From positions 1-9,262 of the forward strand of contig PNNE01000086.1 of NCBI GenBank assembly GCA_013824055.1: a DNA stretch of 9,262 nucleotides. Direction: 5' to 3'. This DNA comes from Rhodobacter sp. (GTDB taxonomy: Bacteria; Pseudomonadota; Alphaproteobacteria; Rhodobacterales; Rhodobacteraceae). Under the pieces are notes generated by a model. The model worked only from the letters and a program-made list of their open reading frames with translations, searched no databases and was not told the DNA's origin. The position numbers and the translations under genes were made by a program. Positions within the stretch are counted from its first letter, which is position 1; each line of letters opens with the position of its first letter. Positions 1-5,633 of this stretch are shown piece by piece.

Positions 1-126
1 AAGCTGATGGACCGCCGCAACGCGGGCTTTGTCAGCGTGCTGTTCCTGGTGCTGCTGTCGACGCTGCTGTACCTGACCAACAAGCGCATCTGGGCCGGGA
101 TCAAGGACAAGAAGCAGCACGCCTGA
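1..126 (+). CDS. petC: Cytochrome c1 of the cytochrome bc1 complex, C-terminal end (partial)
   Basis: Only the last 41 residues and the TGA stop are inside the window; the gene starts to the left. The visible part reads KLMDRRNAGF, then a hydrophobic membrane span of about 20 residues (VSVLFLVLLSTLLYL), then the basic tail TNKRIWAGIKDKKQHA. This is the C-terminal membrane anchor of bacterial cytochrome c1, where an LMDRR/LMARK segment, one helix and an LYLTNKR(I/L)WA tail are typical of Rhodobacter and Paracoccus. Cytochrome c1 carries a covalent haem in the periplasm and passes electrons from the Rieske protein to soluble or membrane cytochrome c; this helix holds it in the inner membrane. 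In this group petC is normally last in petABC (fbcFBC), which fits the terminator 22 bases after the stop. The haem domain is not visible, so the call rests on the anchor alone. Confidence 0.85.
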   Translation, partial: KLMDRRNAGFVSVLFLVLLSTLLYLTNKRIWAGIKDKKQHA

Positions 127-148
127 CCATGATGCCCGAGAGTTCTGG

Positions 149-176
149 AAAACCCCGTCCGTGTGGCGGGGTTTTT
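149..176. terminator. Bidirectional intrinsic terminator shared by petC and thiQ
   Basis: AAAACCCCG (149-157) pairs perfectly with CGGGGTTTT (167-175) around a 9-nt loop. On the plus strand it ends in TTTTT, directly downstream of petC. On the minus strand it ends in TTTT from the A run at 149-152, directly downstream of thiQ. The thiQ stop codon (178-176) abuts the stem, so one hairpin serves both convergent genes. Confidence 0.9.
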
Positions 177-889
177 CATGTTCGGCCCAGGTAGTCCTGC
201 AGGTCCTCTGGCGGATCTGAAAGTAGCGCCCGCGTCTCGACCGGGGCCTGCACGACCCCGTTTGCCACAAAGGCCGTGTCGCCCCCAAGCGCCAGCGCAT
301 CCCGCGGATCATGCGTCACCATCAGGACCAGCGCCCCGGTCTCGTCGGCCACGGTGCGCACCAGGTCAAGCATCTCGCCCCGCAGCGCGGGACCCAGCGC
401 AGCAAAGGGCTCGTCCAGCAGCAGGATCGGCCGGGCGCGCAGCAGCGCCCGCGCAAGCGCCGCGCGGCTGGCCTGTCCGCCGGAAAGCTGGGCTGGGCGG
501 CGAGGACCCAAGCCCGCAAGCCCGATGCGCGCCAGGGCCTCGTCGATCCGCGCATGGTCCGCAGGGGTCAGCCGCAGGTCCGGGCGCAGGCCAAGCCCCA
601 GGTTCTGCGCCACGGTCAGATGCGGAAACAGGTTCTGGTCCTGGAACAGGATCGTGACCGGCCTTGCGCCGGGCGGCACGTCTGACAGGTCGCTGCCCTG
701 CCACAGGATGCGTCCCGCAGCCGGGGCCAGAAAGCCTGCGATGGCCGCCAGAAGCGTGGACTTCCCGGCGCCGGACGGTCCCATGACCGCAATGCGGCTG
801 CCCGGCCGGGCCGACCAGTCGGCCGTCAGGCGGAAGGCCGCTTGCCTCAGGGTCAGGCGGTCAAGCTGCAGCACGGCGGCCTCCGGCAT
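176..889 (-). CDS. thiQ: Thiamine/TPP ABC transporter, ATP-binding subunit ThiQ
   Basis: This 237-residue protein is the cytoplasmic ATPase that powers uptake of thiamine and its phosphates through ThiP. In order it shows Walker A GPSGAGKST (37-45), Q-loop FQDQNLFPHLTV (82-93), ABC signature LSGGQ (135-139), Walker B ILLLDEP (155-161) and H-loop VTHD (191-194). The ALGPALRGEML stretch after Walker B resembles the ALDPALRQEML typical of ThiQ, and the length is right for ThiQ, which lacks the regulatory extension of sugar-importer ATPases. The start chosen is MPEAAVLQL, which overlaps the thiP end by 29 bases; the reading frame extends to 925 but those extra 12 residues look non-coding. One oddity is the D-loop aspartate (SALD), which is glycine here (AALG, G166). 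Its position as last gene of a thiB-thiP-thiQ operon settles the substrate. Confidence 0.93.
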   Translation of the reverse strand: MPEAAVLQLDRLTLRQAAFRLTADWSARPGSRIAVMGPSGAGKSTLLAAIAGFLAPAAGRILWQGSDLSDVPPGARPVTILFQDQNLFPHLTVAQNLGLGLRPDLRLTPADHARIDEALARIGLAGLGPRRPAQLSGGQASRAALARALLRARPILLLDEPFAALGPALRGEMLDLVRTVADETGALVLMVTHDPRDALALGGDTAFVANGVVQAPVETRALLSDPPEDLQDYLGRT

Positions 890-2405
890 CACAGGCCCAG
901 AACAGGACGAACGACAGGGTGACAAGGATCAGCGCCGCCGAGGCCGCCGCCTCCATCCGGTAGGCGCCGGTCAACTGGCTGACGACCAGGGGCAGGGTGG
1001 CCTGGCGTTCCCCCGCAAAGAGCGCAATGACCCCCAGGTCGCCCATCGACAGGGCGGCGGCGATCCCGGCGCCAAAGCCCAGCGGGCGGGCCAGCCGGGG
1101 CAGGACCAACCAGCGCAGGCGGGACCAGCCGTGCAGCGCCAGACTGTCGGCAAGACGGCCGTAGTCCGCCTGCAGGGCACGCGCCTCGGGCAGAAGGATG
1201 CGGTAAAGATAGGGCAGCGACAGGGCCGTGTTGACCAGGATGGTCACTGGCAAGGCCAGGCTCATCGGGGGTGCAAAGGGCTGGATCAGCAGGAAAAGCC
1301 CGGTCCCCAGCACCAGGCCCGAGGTCGCCAGCGGCAAGGTCGCCGCGCCCTCCATCAGAGGGCTGCCATGCCGCGCCGCGGCCAGGGCAAGGGTCAGCGC
1401 GGCCGTGGTCGCAAGCAGCGCCGAAGCCAGCGCCACTGCGACCGACCGCGCGGCGGCAGGCAGGACCGAGGCAGGCAGATCCGTCAGACCGGGCAGCCCG
1501 CGCCACAGCACGGCGGCCAGCGGCAGGGCCAGGAACAGCGCGCTTGTGGTCAGCGCCATGCCATCCCCCCAGCGCCGCCACCCGGTCGGGGCGGATAGCG
1601 GCAGGCCACGGTCAAGCCCGGCCCCAAAGCCCGCGGGCCGGGTCAGGGTCCAGGCCGCCAGCACCGCGATGACGCCCACGGCCAGTTGCACCCCGGCCAG
1701 ACCGGCGGCCCGGCCCAGGTCGAACTCGAACCGCACCGCCTGATAGATCGCCAGCTCGATGGTGGTGGCGGCAGGCCCGCCGCCCAAGGTCAGGACCACG
1801 GCAAAGCTGGTCAGGCAGATCACCAGGATCACCAGCGCGACCCCCGGCAGCACCTCGCGCAGCATGGGCCATTCCAGGTGGCGGAAGGTCTCGGACGGGC
1901 CGAAGCCCAGGGATTGCGCCAGACGGATGCGCTCGGACGGGATGGACAGCCAGCCATGCAGGATCATCCGCGTGGCCAGGGGCAGGTTCAGGAAGACATG
2001 CGCCAGGACAACGCCATGCAGCCCGTAGATCGAGATCGGCGGCAGTCCCATTGCGACAAGCGCCTGATTGAGCAGGCCAGAGCGCCCGAAAACCGCAAGG
2101 AGTCCAAGGACGGCGACCACGGCGGGCAACAGGAACGGCGCCCCCATCAGGGTGACAAGAAGGCTGCGCCCCGGGAAGCGGCGCCGCGCCAGGGCGCGGG
2201 CGACGGGGATGGCAAGAAGAGTGGAAATGGCCGCCGACAGAAGGGCTTGCGTCACCGAAAAGCGGACAGCGGCCCAGTCCGCGGGGCCAAGCGACATCCC
2301 CGCCCCCCGCCAGCCGACAGCGGCAAGGGGGGCGAGGACCAGCGCCAGCAGCAGGGCCGCCAGCGCCGGGGCGATCAGGCTCAGCGGGCGAGCGCGGCTT
2401 GCCAT
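861..2405 (-). CDS. thiP: Thiamine/TPP ABC transporter, permease subunit ThiP
   Basis: This 514-residue inner-membrane protein is the channel through which ThiB-delivered thiamine or TPP passes. It is a tandem-duplicated permease: each half carries about six hydrophobic segments and one cytoplasmic EAA-type coupling loop. The first loop is near residues 158-188 (ERIRLAQSLGFGPSETFRHL, followed by a P-rich end). The second is near 410-436 (ADYGRLADSLALHGWSRLRW). The double-length fused architecture is usual for ThiP and related FbpB-type permeases. The start chosen is MASRARPLSLIAPALAALLL, immediately before the first membrane helix; the frame continues open for 152 further codons, but that stretch is antisense-like and arginine/glycine-rich. 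The start lies 25 bases inside the end of thiB, and the gene end overlaps thiQ by 29 bases, which suggests translational coupling along the operon. Confidence 0.94.
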   Translation of the reverse strand: MASRARPLSLIAPALAALLLALVLAPLAAVGWRGAGMSLGPADWAAVRFSVTQALLSAAISTLLAIPVARALARRRFPGRSLLVTLMGAPFLLPAVVAVLGLLAVFGRSGLLNQALVAMGLPPISIYGLHGVVLAHVFLNLPLATRMILHGWLSIPSERIRLAQSLGFGPSETFRHLEWPMLREVLPGVALVILVICLTSFAVVLTLGGGPAATTIELAIYQAVRFEFDLGRAAGLAGVQLAVGVIAVLAAWTLTRPAGFGAGLDRGLPLSAPTGWRRWGDGMALTTSALFLALPLAAVLWRGLPGLTDLPASVLPAAARSVAVALASALLATTAALTLALAAARHGSPLMEGAATLPLATSGLVLGTGLFLLIQPFAPPMSLALPVTILVNTALSLPYLYRILLPEARALQADYGRLADSLALHGWSRLRWLVLPRLARPLGFGAGIAAALSMGDLGVIALFAGERQATLPLVVSQLTGAYRMEAAASAALILVTLSFVLFWACDAGGRRAAA

Positions 2406-3364
2406 TCGGCCAGTGCCGCGTCGCGGACGGCTTGCGCCTCTGCGGGGGAGAGCAGCAGCGACTTTGCCGGACGGAAGGCGTCGAAGCCCTCGGGCAGGCC
2501 TGCCGCCGGGGTGATCACCGGATACATCCAGTTGGTCTGCGGAATGACCGACTGGAAGGCGTCGGTCAGCATGAAGTCCAGGAACTGGTCCGCCAGGTCC
2601 GGCTGGTCGGAGGATGCCAGCTTCCCGGCGACCTCGATCTGCATGTAGTGGCCCTCGTCGAACAGCGCGGCGGCCTTGGTGTCGTCGCCTTCCGCGATCA
2701 GGTGGTAGGCCGGGCTGGTGGTGTAGGACAGCACCATGTCCGCCTCGCCTTCCAGGAACAGGCCGTAAGCCTCGGACCAGCCGGGGGTCACGGTGACGAT
2801 GTTGTCGGCCAGACCCTGCCAGATTTCGGGCGCGCGGTCGCCATAGGCCGCCTTGACCCACAGCAGCAGACCAAGGCCGGGGGTCGAGGATCGCGGGTCC
2901 TGGATCACGATCGTCACGTCCGAGGCAGCCAGGGCCTCGAAGCTTTTCGGCGGCTCGGGCAGCTTGGTCTTGTCATGGACAAAGGCGAACCAGCCCCAGT
3001 CGAAGGGCAGGAAGTTGGGGTCGGCAAAGTCCACCGGCAGGTCGGTCTTCGGGGTTTTTCCATGCGGCGCAAAGAGTTGCGTGGCGCTGGCAGCGGCGGT
3101 CAGGCTGGTGTCAAGGCCAAGGACCAGGTCGGCGTCCGAGGCCGCGCCTTCCAGCTGGACGCGGGCCAGAAGCGCCGCGCCGTCGCCCGCGGGGACAAAC
3201 CGCAGGTCGCAGGCGCAGGTCGCCTCGAAGGCCGTCTCGATGGCGGGGCCGGGACCCCATTCCGTGGTGAAGCTGTCGTAGGTCAGCACGGTAAGGACGG
3301 GAGTTTCAGCCAGCGCCGGCATTGCGATGGTCAGAAGGCCCGCAGCAAGGAGGTGTTTTTGCAT
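2381..3364 (-). CDS. thiB: Periplasmic thiamine/TPP-binding protein ThiB (TbpA)
   Basis: This 327-residue periplasmic receptor captures thiamine, TMP or TPP and delivers it to ThiPQ. A short signal peptide MQKHLLAAGLLTIAMPALA (1-19) with an ALA|E cleavage site leads into TPVLTVLTYDSFTTEWGPGP, which closely matches the start of mature E. coli TbpA. The family's CxC pair is present (TCACDLRF, C50 and C52), followed by DADLVLGLD. Later features include a WGWFAFV stretch, the TPGWSEAYGLFL region, and a conserved end region with TNWMYPV. The start at 3364 is preferred because GGAG sits 6 bases upstream. The in-frame ATG at 3376 (MENTMQK) has no good ribosome-binding site and lies in the regulatory hairpin. 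A TPP riboswitch directly upstream confirms the pathway, and the stop overlaps the thiP start by 25 bases. Confidence 0.95.
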   Translation of the reverse strand: MQKHLLAAGLLTIAMPALAETPVLTVLTYDSFTTEWGPGPAIETAFEATCACDLRFVPAGDGAALLARVQLEGAASDADLVLGLDTSLTAAASATQLFAPHGKTPKTDLPVDFADPNFLPFDWGWFAFVHDKTKLPEPPKSFEALAASDVTIVIQDPRSSTPGLGLLLWVKAAYGDRAPEIWQGLADNIVTVTPGWSEAYGLFLEGEADMVLSYTTSPAYHLIAEGDDTKAAALFDEGHYMQIEVAGKLASSDQPDLADQFLDFMLTDAFQSVIPQTNWMYPVITPAAGLPEGFDAFRPAKSLLLSPAEAQAVRDAALAEWQAALAR

Positions 3365-3368
3365 CGTA

Positions 3369-3405
3369 TTCTCCATGTTGCGACGGAATGGTCGGGGATG
3401 GAGAA
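3369..3405 (-). promoter_or_regulatory. Predicted ribosome-binding-site sequestering hairpin (riboswitch expression platform)
   Basis: In the thiB leader RNA, TTCTCCAT (minus strand 3405-3398) is exactly complementary to ATGGAGAA (3376-3369). The latter contains the GGAG ribosome-binding site of the 3364 start. The pairing gives 8 bp, extendable by a G·U pair, around a 21-nt loop. There is no U tract after it, so it looks like translational rather than transcriptional control. The pairing is read from the sequence; its regulatory role is inferred. Confidence 0.65.
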
Positions 3406-3411
3406 CCCATG

Positions 3412-3493
3412 CACCTTCCCTCCGCCGGTATGATCCGGTTCAGGTTCGACGGGTTCGCTTTCGCATCTCAGCCGGTGAAGGCTCCCCGAGGTG
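3412..3493 (-). ncRNA. TPP riboswitch (THI element) controlling thiBPQ
   Basis: Read on the minus strand, the aptamer starts with P1 strand CACCT (3493-3489), followed by GGGGAGCC (3487-3480). It continues with the invariant CTGAGA (3471-3466), GAACCTGA (3447-3440) and a P4/P5 arm CCGG-ATCATA-CCGG (3437-3424). GGAGGGA follows, and then AGGTG (3416-3412), which closes P1. These are the diagnostic conserved blocks of the thiamine-pyrophosphate aptamer, in the right order and spacing. TPP binding would lower expression of the downstream thiamine importer. Aptamer limits are set by the 5-bp P1 stem, and true ends may differ by a few bases. Confidence 0.96.
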
Positions 3494-3499
3494 AGGCGG

Positions 3500-3527
3500 A
3501 GCATAGGCGAAGGGGCGGCAGGTGCAA
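3500..3527 (-). promoter_or_regulatory. Probable sigma-70-type promoter of the thiBPQ leader
   Basis: On the minus strand, TTGCAC (3527-3522) and TATGCT (3505-3500) are separated by 16 bases. The expected transcript start, about 7 bases downstream, falls at about 3493, exactly where the TPP aptamer P1 stem begins. The agreement with the aptamer boundary supports an otherwise modest consensus match. Confidence 0.6.
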
Positions 3528-3552
3528 GGGGTGTTCGGGTTGTCAGACTGTC

Positions 3553-3584
3553 CGCACCACCCGGCCCTTGCGGCGGGTGGTGCG
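3553..3584 (-). terminator. Strong hairpin between the metal cassette and thiB, possible terminator
   Basis: CGCACCACCCG (3553-3563) pairs perfectly with CGGGTGGTGCG (3574-3584), giving an 11-bp GC-rich stem with a 10-nt loop, 12 bases downstream of the stop of the gene ending at 3597. No U tract follows on either strand, so it is not a canonical intrinsic terminator. It may be a 3'-end stabilising hairpin or a terminator needing a factor. A second copy of the GTGGTGCGTG motif lies at 3585-3595. Confidence 0.5.
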
Positions 3585-3596
3585 TGTGGTGCGTGA

Positions 3597-4406
3597 TCAG
3601 GGCGCGCGCAGTTCCTGGTAGTCACCCGCCGTGCGCAGCGTCACGGTCAAGGGCGCGTCGCCACGGTTGCGCCAGAACCAGCCGTGGTTGCCGGTGAAGG
3701 CGGCGGTCAGGTCTCCGGCCAGTTCGGGCACGGCGCGGCCCTGTTCGTAGCTGATCTTCTGCCCGCCACCATCGCCATGCATGTCGAAGTTCACCACGCC
3801 GCCATTCGCCGTCCAGGCGTAGCGGGCGGTCTGGCCTGCCTCCATCGCCAGCTTCACCTCGATCCCCTCGCCGGGGGCCAGGATGTAGCTGACCTCGTCG
3901 CGCCAGTCCGAGGTGGTGGCCTCGGCCAGAGCCGCCTCGACCGGATCGGGCGCGGCCGCGATCTGCTCGGGTGCTGGCTCTGCCGTGACCAGGGTCTCTG
4001 GAACAGGGTCGGCCGGGGGCGCCGTGCCGATCACCGCCGAAATGGCGGCAAGCTGGGCGTCGATCCGGTCAAGGCGTGCCAGGATCTCGGGCGCGGCAAG
4101 GGCGGTTGGGGTCAGCACGGCGGCCGACGCTGCGCCAGCCTGGGCTTCCGCTGCGGCGGCCAGGGCATCCGCTGCGGCTTCTTCGGCAAGCTGCTGCTTG
4201 ATCTCGCCCATCTCGGTCAGGCCGGTCAGCCCGCCCACCCCCGTCGGGTCGATCCCGTATTCGGCGGGCAGCCAGAACAGGACAAGGACGGCCCCGGCAG
4301 CGCCCGCCGCAATAAGCGTGGACCGGATCAGGCCCCCGGGCGTGGCAGGAACGGAGTGGATCGCGCCGGGGTCAGCCCGCAGCGGTTTTTCAGAACGATT
4401 GGTCAT
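3597..4406 (-). CDS. Single-pass membrane-anchored protein next to HupE/UreJ (function unknown)
   Basis: This 269-residue protein matches what databases usually label a transmembrane anchor protein beside HupE/UreJ genes; no activity is known to me. A cytoplasmic stretch of about 27 residues is followed by one hydrophobic helix (about 29-46, LIAAGAAGAVLVLFWLP). Next comes a long alanine/glutamate/proline-rich linker (about 65-160) that includes a possible short coiled coil (EILARLDRIDAQLAAISAVI, 107-126). A C-terminal domain (about 165-269) with beta-strand character follows. It contains VSYILAPGEGIEVKLAM, a VNFDMHGDGGG segment and NHGWFWRNRGDAPLTVTL, with His, Asp and Trp residues that could bind a ligand or metal. 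The start at MTNRSEKPLR has GGAGG seven bases upstream. It lies 14 bases after the HupE/UreJ stop, so co-translation is likely. The C-terminal domain should be periplasmic if the helix is oriented N-in. Confidence 0.8.
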   Translation of the reverse strand: MTNRSEKPLRADPGAIHSVPATPGGLIRSTLIAAGAAGAVLVLFWLPAEYGIDPTGVGGLTGLTEMGEIKQQLAEEAAADALAAAAEAQAGAASAAVLTPTALAAPEILARLDRIDAQLAAISAVIGTAPPADPVPETLVTAEPAPEQIAAAPDPVEAALAEATTSDWRDEVSYILAPGEGIEVKLAMEAGQTARYAWTANGGVVNFDMHGDGGGQKISYEQGRAVPELAGDLTAAFTGNHGWFWRNRGDAPLTVTLRTAGDYQELRAP

Positions 4407-4420
4407 GGTGCGCCCTCCCT

Positions 4421-5146
4421 TCAGGCGACGAAATAGCCGGTGATCTGGAAGCCCATCAGGGCAAAGCCAGCCACCATCATCAGAACATTCGCGGTATAGG
4501 CCTGCCGCGCGAAGGCGGGACGCGTCCGCCACTGGTTCATCGCCAGCAGGATCAGTGCCAGCGCCAGCAACTGGCCGATCTCGACCCCGACGTTGAACGC
4601 GATCAGGTTGCCAAGCAGCCCGTCGGTCGACATGTCGTAGTCCTGGATCTTGGTCGCCAGACCGAAGCCGTGCAACAGCCCGAAGACCAGCGTCGCCGCC
4701 TTGGTGTCGGGCTGCACGCCGAACCACAGCCGGAAGGCGCCAAGGTTGTCGAGCGCCTTGTAGACCACCGAGAACGCGATGATCGCGTCGATGATGAACG
4801 GGTTGATGGCGATGGACCACCAGACGCCCGCGATCATCGTGACCGAATGGCCGATGGCGAACAGGCTGACATAGATCGCGATGTCCTTCGCCCGGTAGAG
4901 AAAGAAGATCACTCCGGCGAGGAAGAGGAGGTGATCATAGCCGGTCATCATGTGCTTGGCGCCGAGGTAGATGAAGGAGAAGGGACGAAAGCCCGTCACC
5001 TCCTGCACATAGCCCGCGTCGCCTTCGGTGACGTTGTGGGCATAGGCCGCTCCGGTGAGGAGAACTGCCGCGAGGCAGATGACAAGCGCCAGCAACGCCT
5101 GCCAAGGCAAGGGTGGACGCCACTGCGCCCTTTGGGTGGAAACCAT
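4421..5146 (-). CDS. HupE/UreJ-family membrane protein, probable transition-metal transporter
   Basis: This 241-residue polytopic protein starts with a signal-peptide-like segment (LALVICLAAVLLTGAAYA, about 19-36) whose AYA|H cleavage would expose histidine as first mature residue. Family hallmarks are GAKHMMTGYDHLLFL (H65, D71, H72), IGHSVTM (H100), FGLLHGFG (H159) and FNVGVEIGQL (E189). About six membrane segments follow the signal. HupE/UreJ proteins are linked to nickel uptake in hydrogenase and urease operons, and the variant seen here resembles the HupE_UreJ_2 group, which often occurs with metal-homeostasis genes instead. No hydrogenase or urease gene is visible here. The start MVSTQRAQW has AGGA eight bases upstream; the upstream extension to 5188 lies in a hairpin and is less likely. 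The gene sits between a histidine-rich exported protein and the anchor protein, so they probably act together at the membrane. Metal and direction of transport are unknown. Confidence 0.88.
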   Translation of the reverse strand: MVSTQRAQWRPPLPWQALLALVICLAAVLLTGAAYAHNVTEGDAGYVQEVTGFRPFSFIYLGAKHMMTGYDHLLFLAGVIFFLYRAKDIAIYVSLFAIGHSVTMIAGVWWSIAINPFIIDAIIAFSVVYKALDNLGAFRLWFGVQPDTKAATLVFGLLHGFGLATKIQDYDMSTDGLLGNLIAFNVGVEIGQLLALALILLAMNQWRTRPAFARQAYTANVLMMVAGFALMGFQITGYFVA

Positions 5147-5177
5147 TTGGTCTTTCCTGACTGTTGAAACTGTTCGG

Positions 5178-5198
5178 GCCGCCCCCAACCGGGGCGGC
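5178..5198 (-). other. Intercistronic GC-rich hairpin between the His-rich gene and hupE-like gene
   Basis: GCCGCCCC (5178-5185) and GGGGCGGC (5191-5198) form a perfect 8-bp stem with a 5-nt loop in the 55-base gap between the two genes. No U tract follows on the minus strand. It could set relative expression by partial termination or mRNA processing; that role is inferred. Confidence 0.55.
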
Positions 5199-5201
5199 GG
5201 C

Positions 5202-5540
5202 TCAGATCAACATCGGACGGGGAGGTCGCCTGGGGCCGTCAGGCCTGGAACCGGCGGCGACCACAGAGCCCGAAAGGACTTCGCGGGCGGGGTCGGCATG
5301 GACCTCGGCGGCGTGGTTTGCCAGCAGGGCGACGCTGACATGGTCATGGTCGCCAGAATCGTGATGGGTGTCCGGATGGTGGTGCCCCGTGGCCGCGTGA
5401 TGGGCGTGGTGGTCGGCCTCGGCGACCAGCGTGCCCGGGCCGTGATGGGCGACTTCGATTGCCGGGGCAATGGCCAGCGCAAGCAGCAAGGCCAGGCAAA
5501 GCGCCCGCTTGATGCCGAAACTGGTCAGGATTGCCCGCAT
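5202..5540 (-). CDS. Small exported histidine-rich protein, probable metal-binding
   Basis: The 112-residue product has a signal-peptide-like N-terminus: MRAILTSFGIKR followed by a hydrophobic core (ALCLALLLALAIAPAIEV, about 13-30). The next ~50 residues carry about 15 histidines in HH, HHH and DHDH clusters (for example HHAHHAATGHHHPDTHH), mixed with Asp. The C-terminus is Arg/Pro-rich. I do not recognise a named family. Short periplasmic His-rich proteins of this layout, such as CzcI-like proteins, usually bind Zn, Ni, Co or Cu, and the neighbouring HupE/UreJ gene points the same way. The start at 5540 is chosen because AAGG lies about seven bases upstream and the signal peptide begins at once. 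The frame is open to 5645, but that extension encodes Thr/Arg repeats from a tandem repeat and would place the start inside the promoter. It is the first gene of the three-gene cassette. Confidence 0.75.
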   Translation of the reverse strand: MRAILTSFGIKRALCLALLLALAIAPAIEVAHHGPGTLVAEADHHAHHAATGHHHPDTHHDSGDHDHVSVALLANHAAEVHADPAREVLSGSVVAAGSRPDGPRRPPRPMLI

Positions 5541-5568
5541 TGCCTGCCTTTCGGGGACGGTTTCCCCT

Positions 5569-5600
5569 GTCGTTCTTGTCGTCGTTCCTGTCGTCGTTCT
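5569..5600 (-). repeat. 12-bp tandem repeat in the leader of the His-rich gene
   Basis: On the plus strand, TGTCGTCGTTCC (5577-5588) is followed directly by TGTCGTCGTTCT (5589-5600), 11 of 12 bases matching. A shortened copy TGTCGTTCT precedes them (5568-5576). The repeat lies in the predicted untranslated leader, between promoter and start codon. Confidence 0.7.
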
Positions 5601-5611
5601 GGTCCTGGTTC

Positions 5612-5633
5612 GCCGGAAAATAGGCATTCCGGC
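5612..5633. promoter_or_regulatory. Inverted repeat over the -10 region, candidate operator
   Basis: GCCGGAA (5612-5618) and TTCCGGC (5627-5633) form a perfect 7-bp dyad with 8-base spacing. It overlaps the proposed -10 of the His-rich gene promoter, where a bound repressor would block transcription. It also lies just downstream of the glycosyltransferase stop and could instead be a weak hairpin for that operon. No regulator gene is present nearby to assign it. Confidence 0.4.

Noticed and set aside
276..1598. Plus-strand open frame (440 codons) antisense to thiQ and thiP.
   Set aside because: Composition is Arg/Gly/Gln/Ser-rich without motifs, and the opposite strand encodes clear ThiQ and ThiP motifs throughout.
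2406..2861. N-terminal extension of the thiP frame.
   Set aside because: It lies entirely within thiB and encodes Arg/Gly-rich sequence unlike any permease; the ATG at 2405 sits directly before the first membrane helix.
3377..3411. Intrinsic terminator as the riboswitch expression platform.
   Set aside because: No stem followed by a U tract lies between the aptamer and thiB; the visible structure covers the ribosome-binding site instead.
2399..3433. Plus-strand open frame (344 codons) antisense to thiB and its riboswitch.
   Set aside because: It runs across the TPP aptamer and thiB; no plausible ribosome-binding site or family resemblance.
4421..5146. Assigning the HupE/UreJ protein to a hydrogenase or urease operon.
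   Set aside because: No hydrogenase or urease gene is visible on either side in the window, and the neighbours are a His-rich protein and an anchor protein.
5202..5540. Reading the clustered histidine codons as a CRISPR or other short repeat array.
   Set aside because: No regular spacing or conserved repeat unit; the pattern is explained by a His-rich coding sequence.
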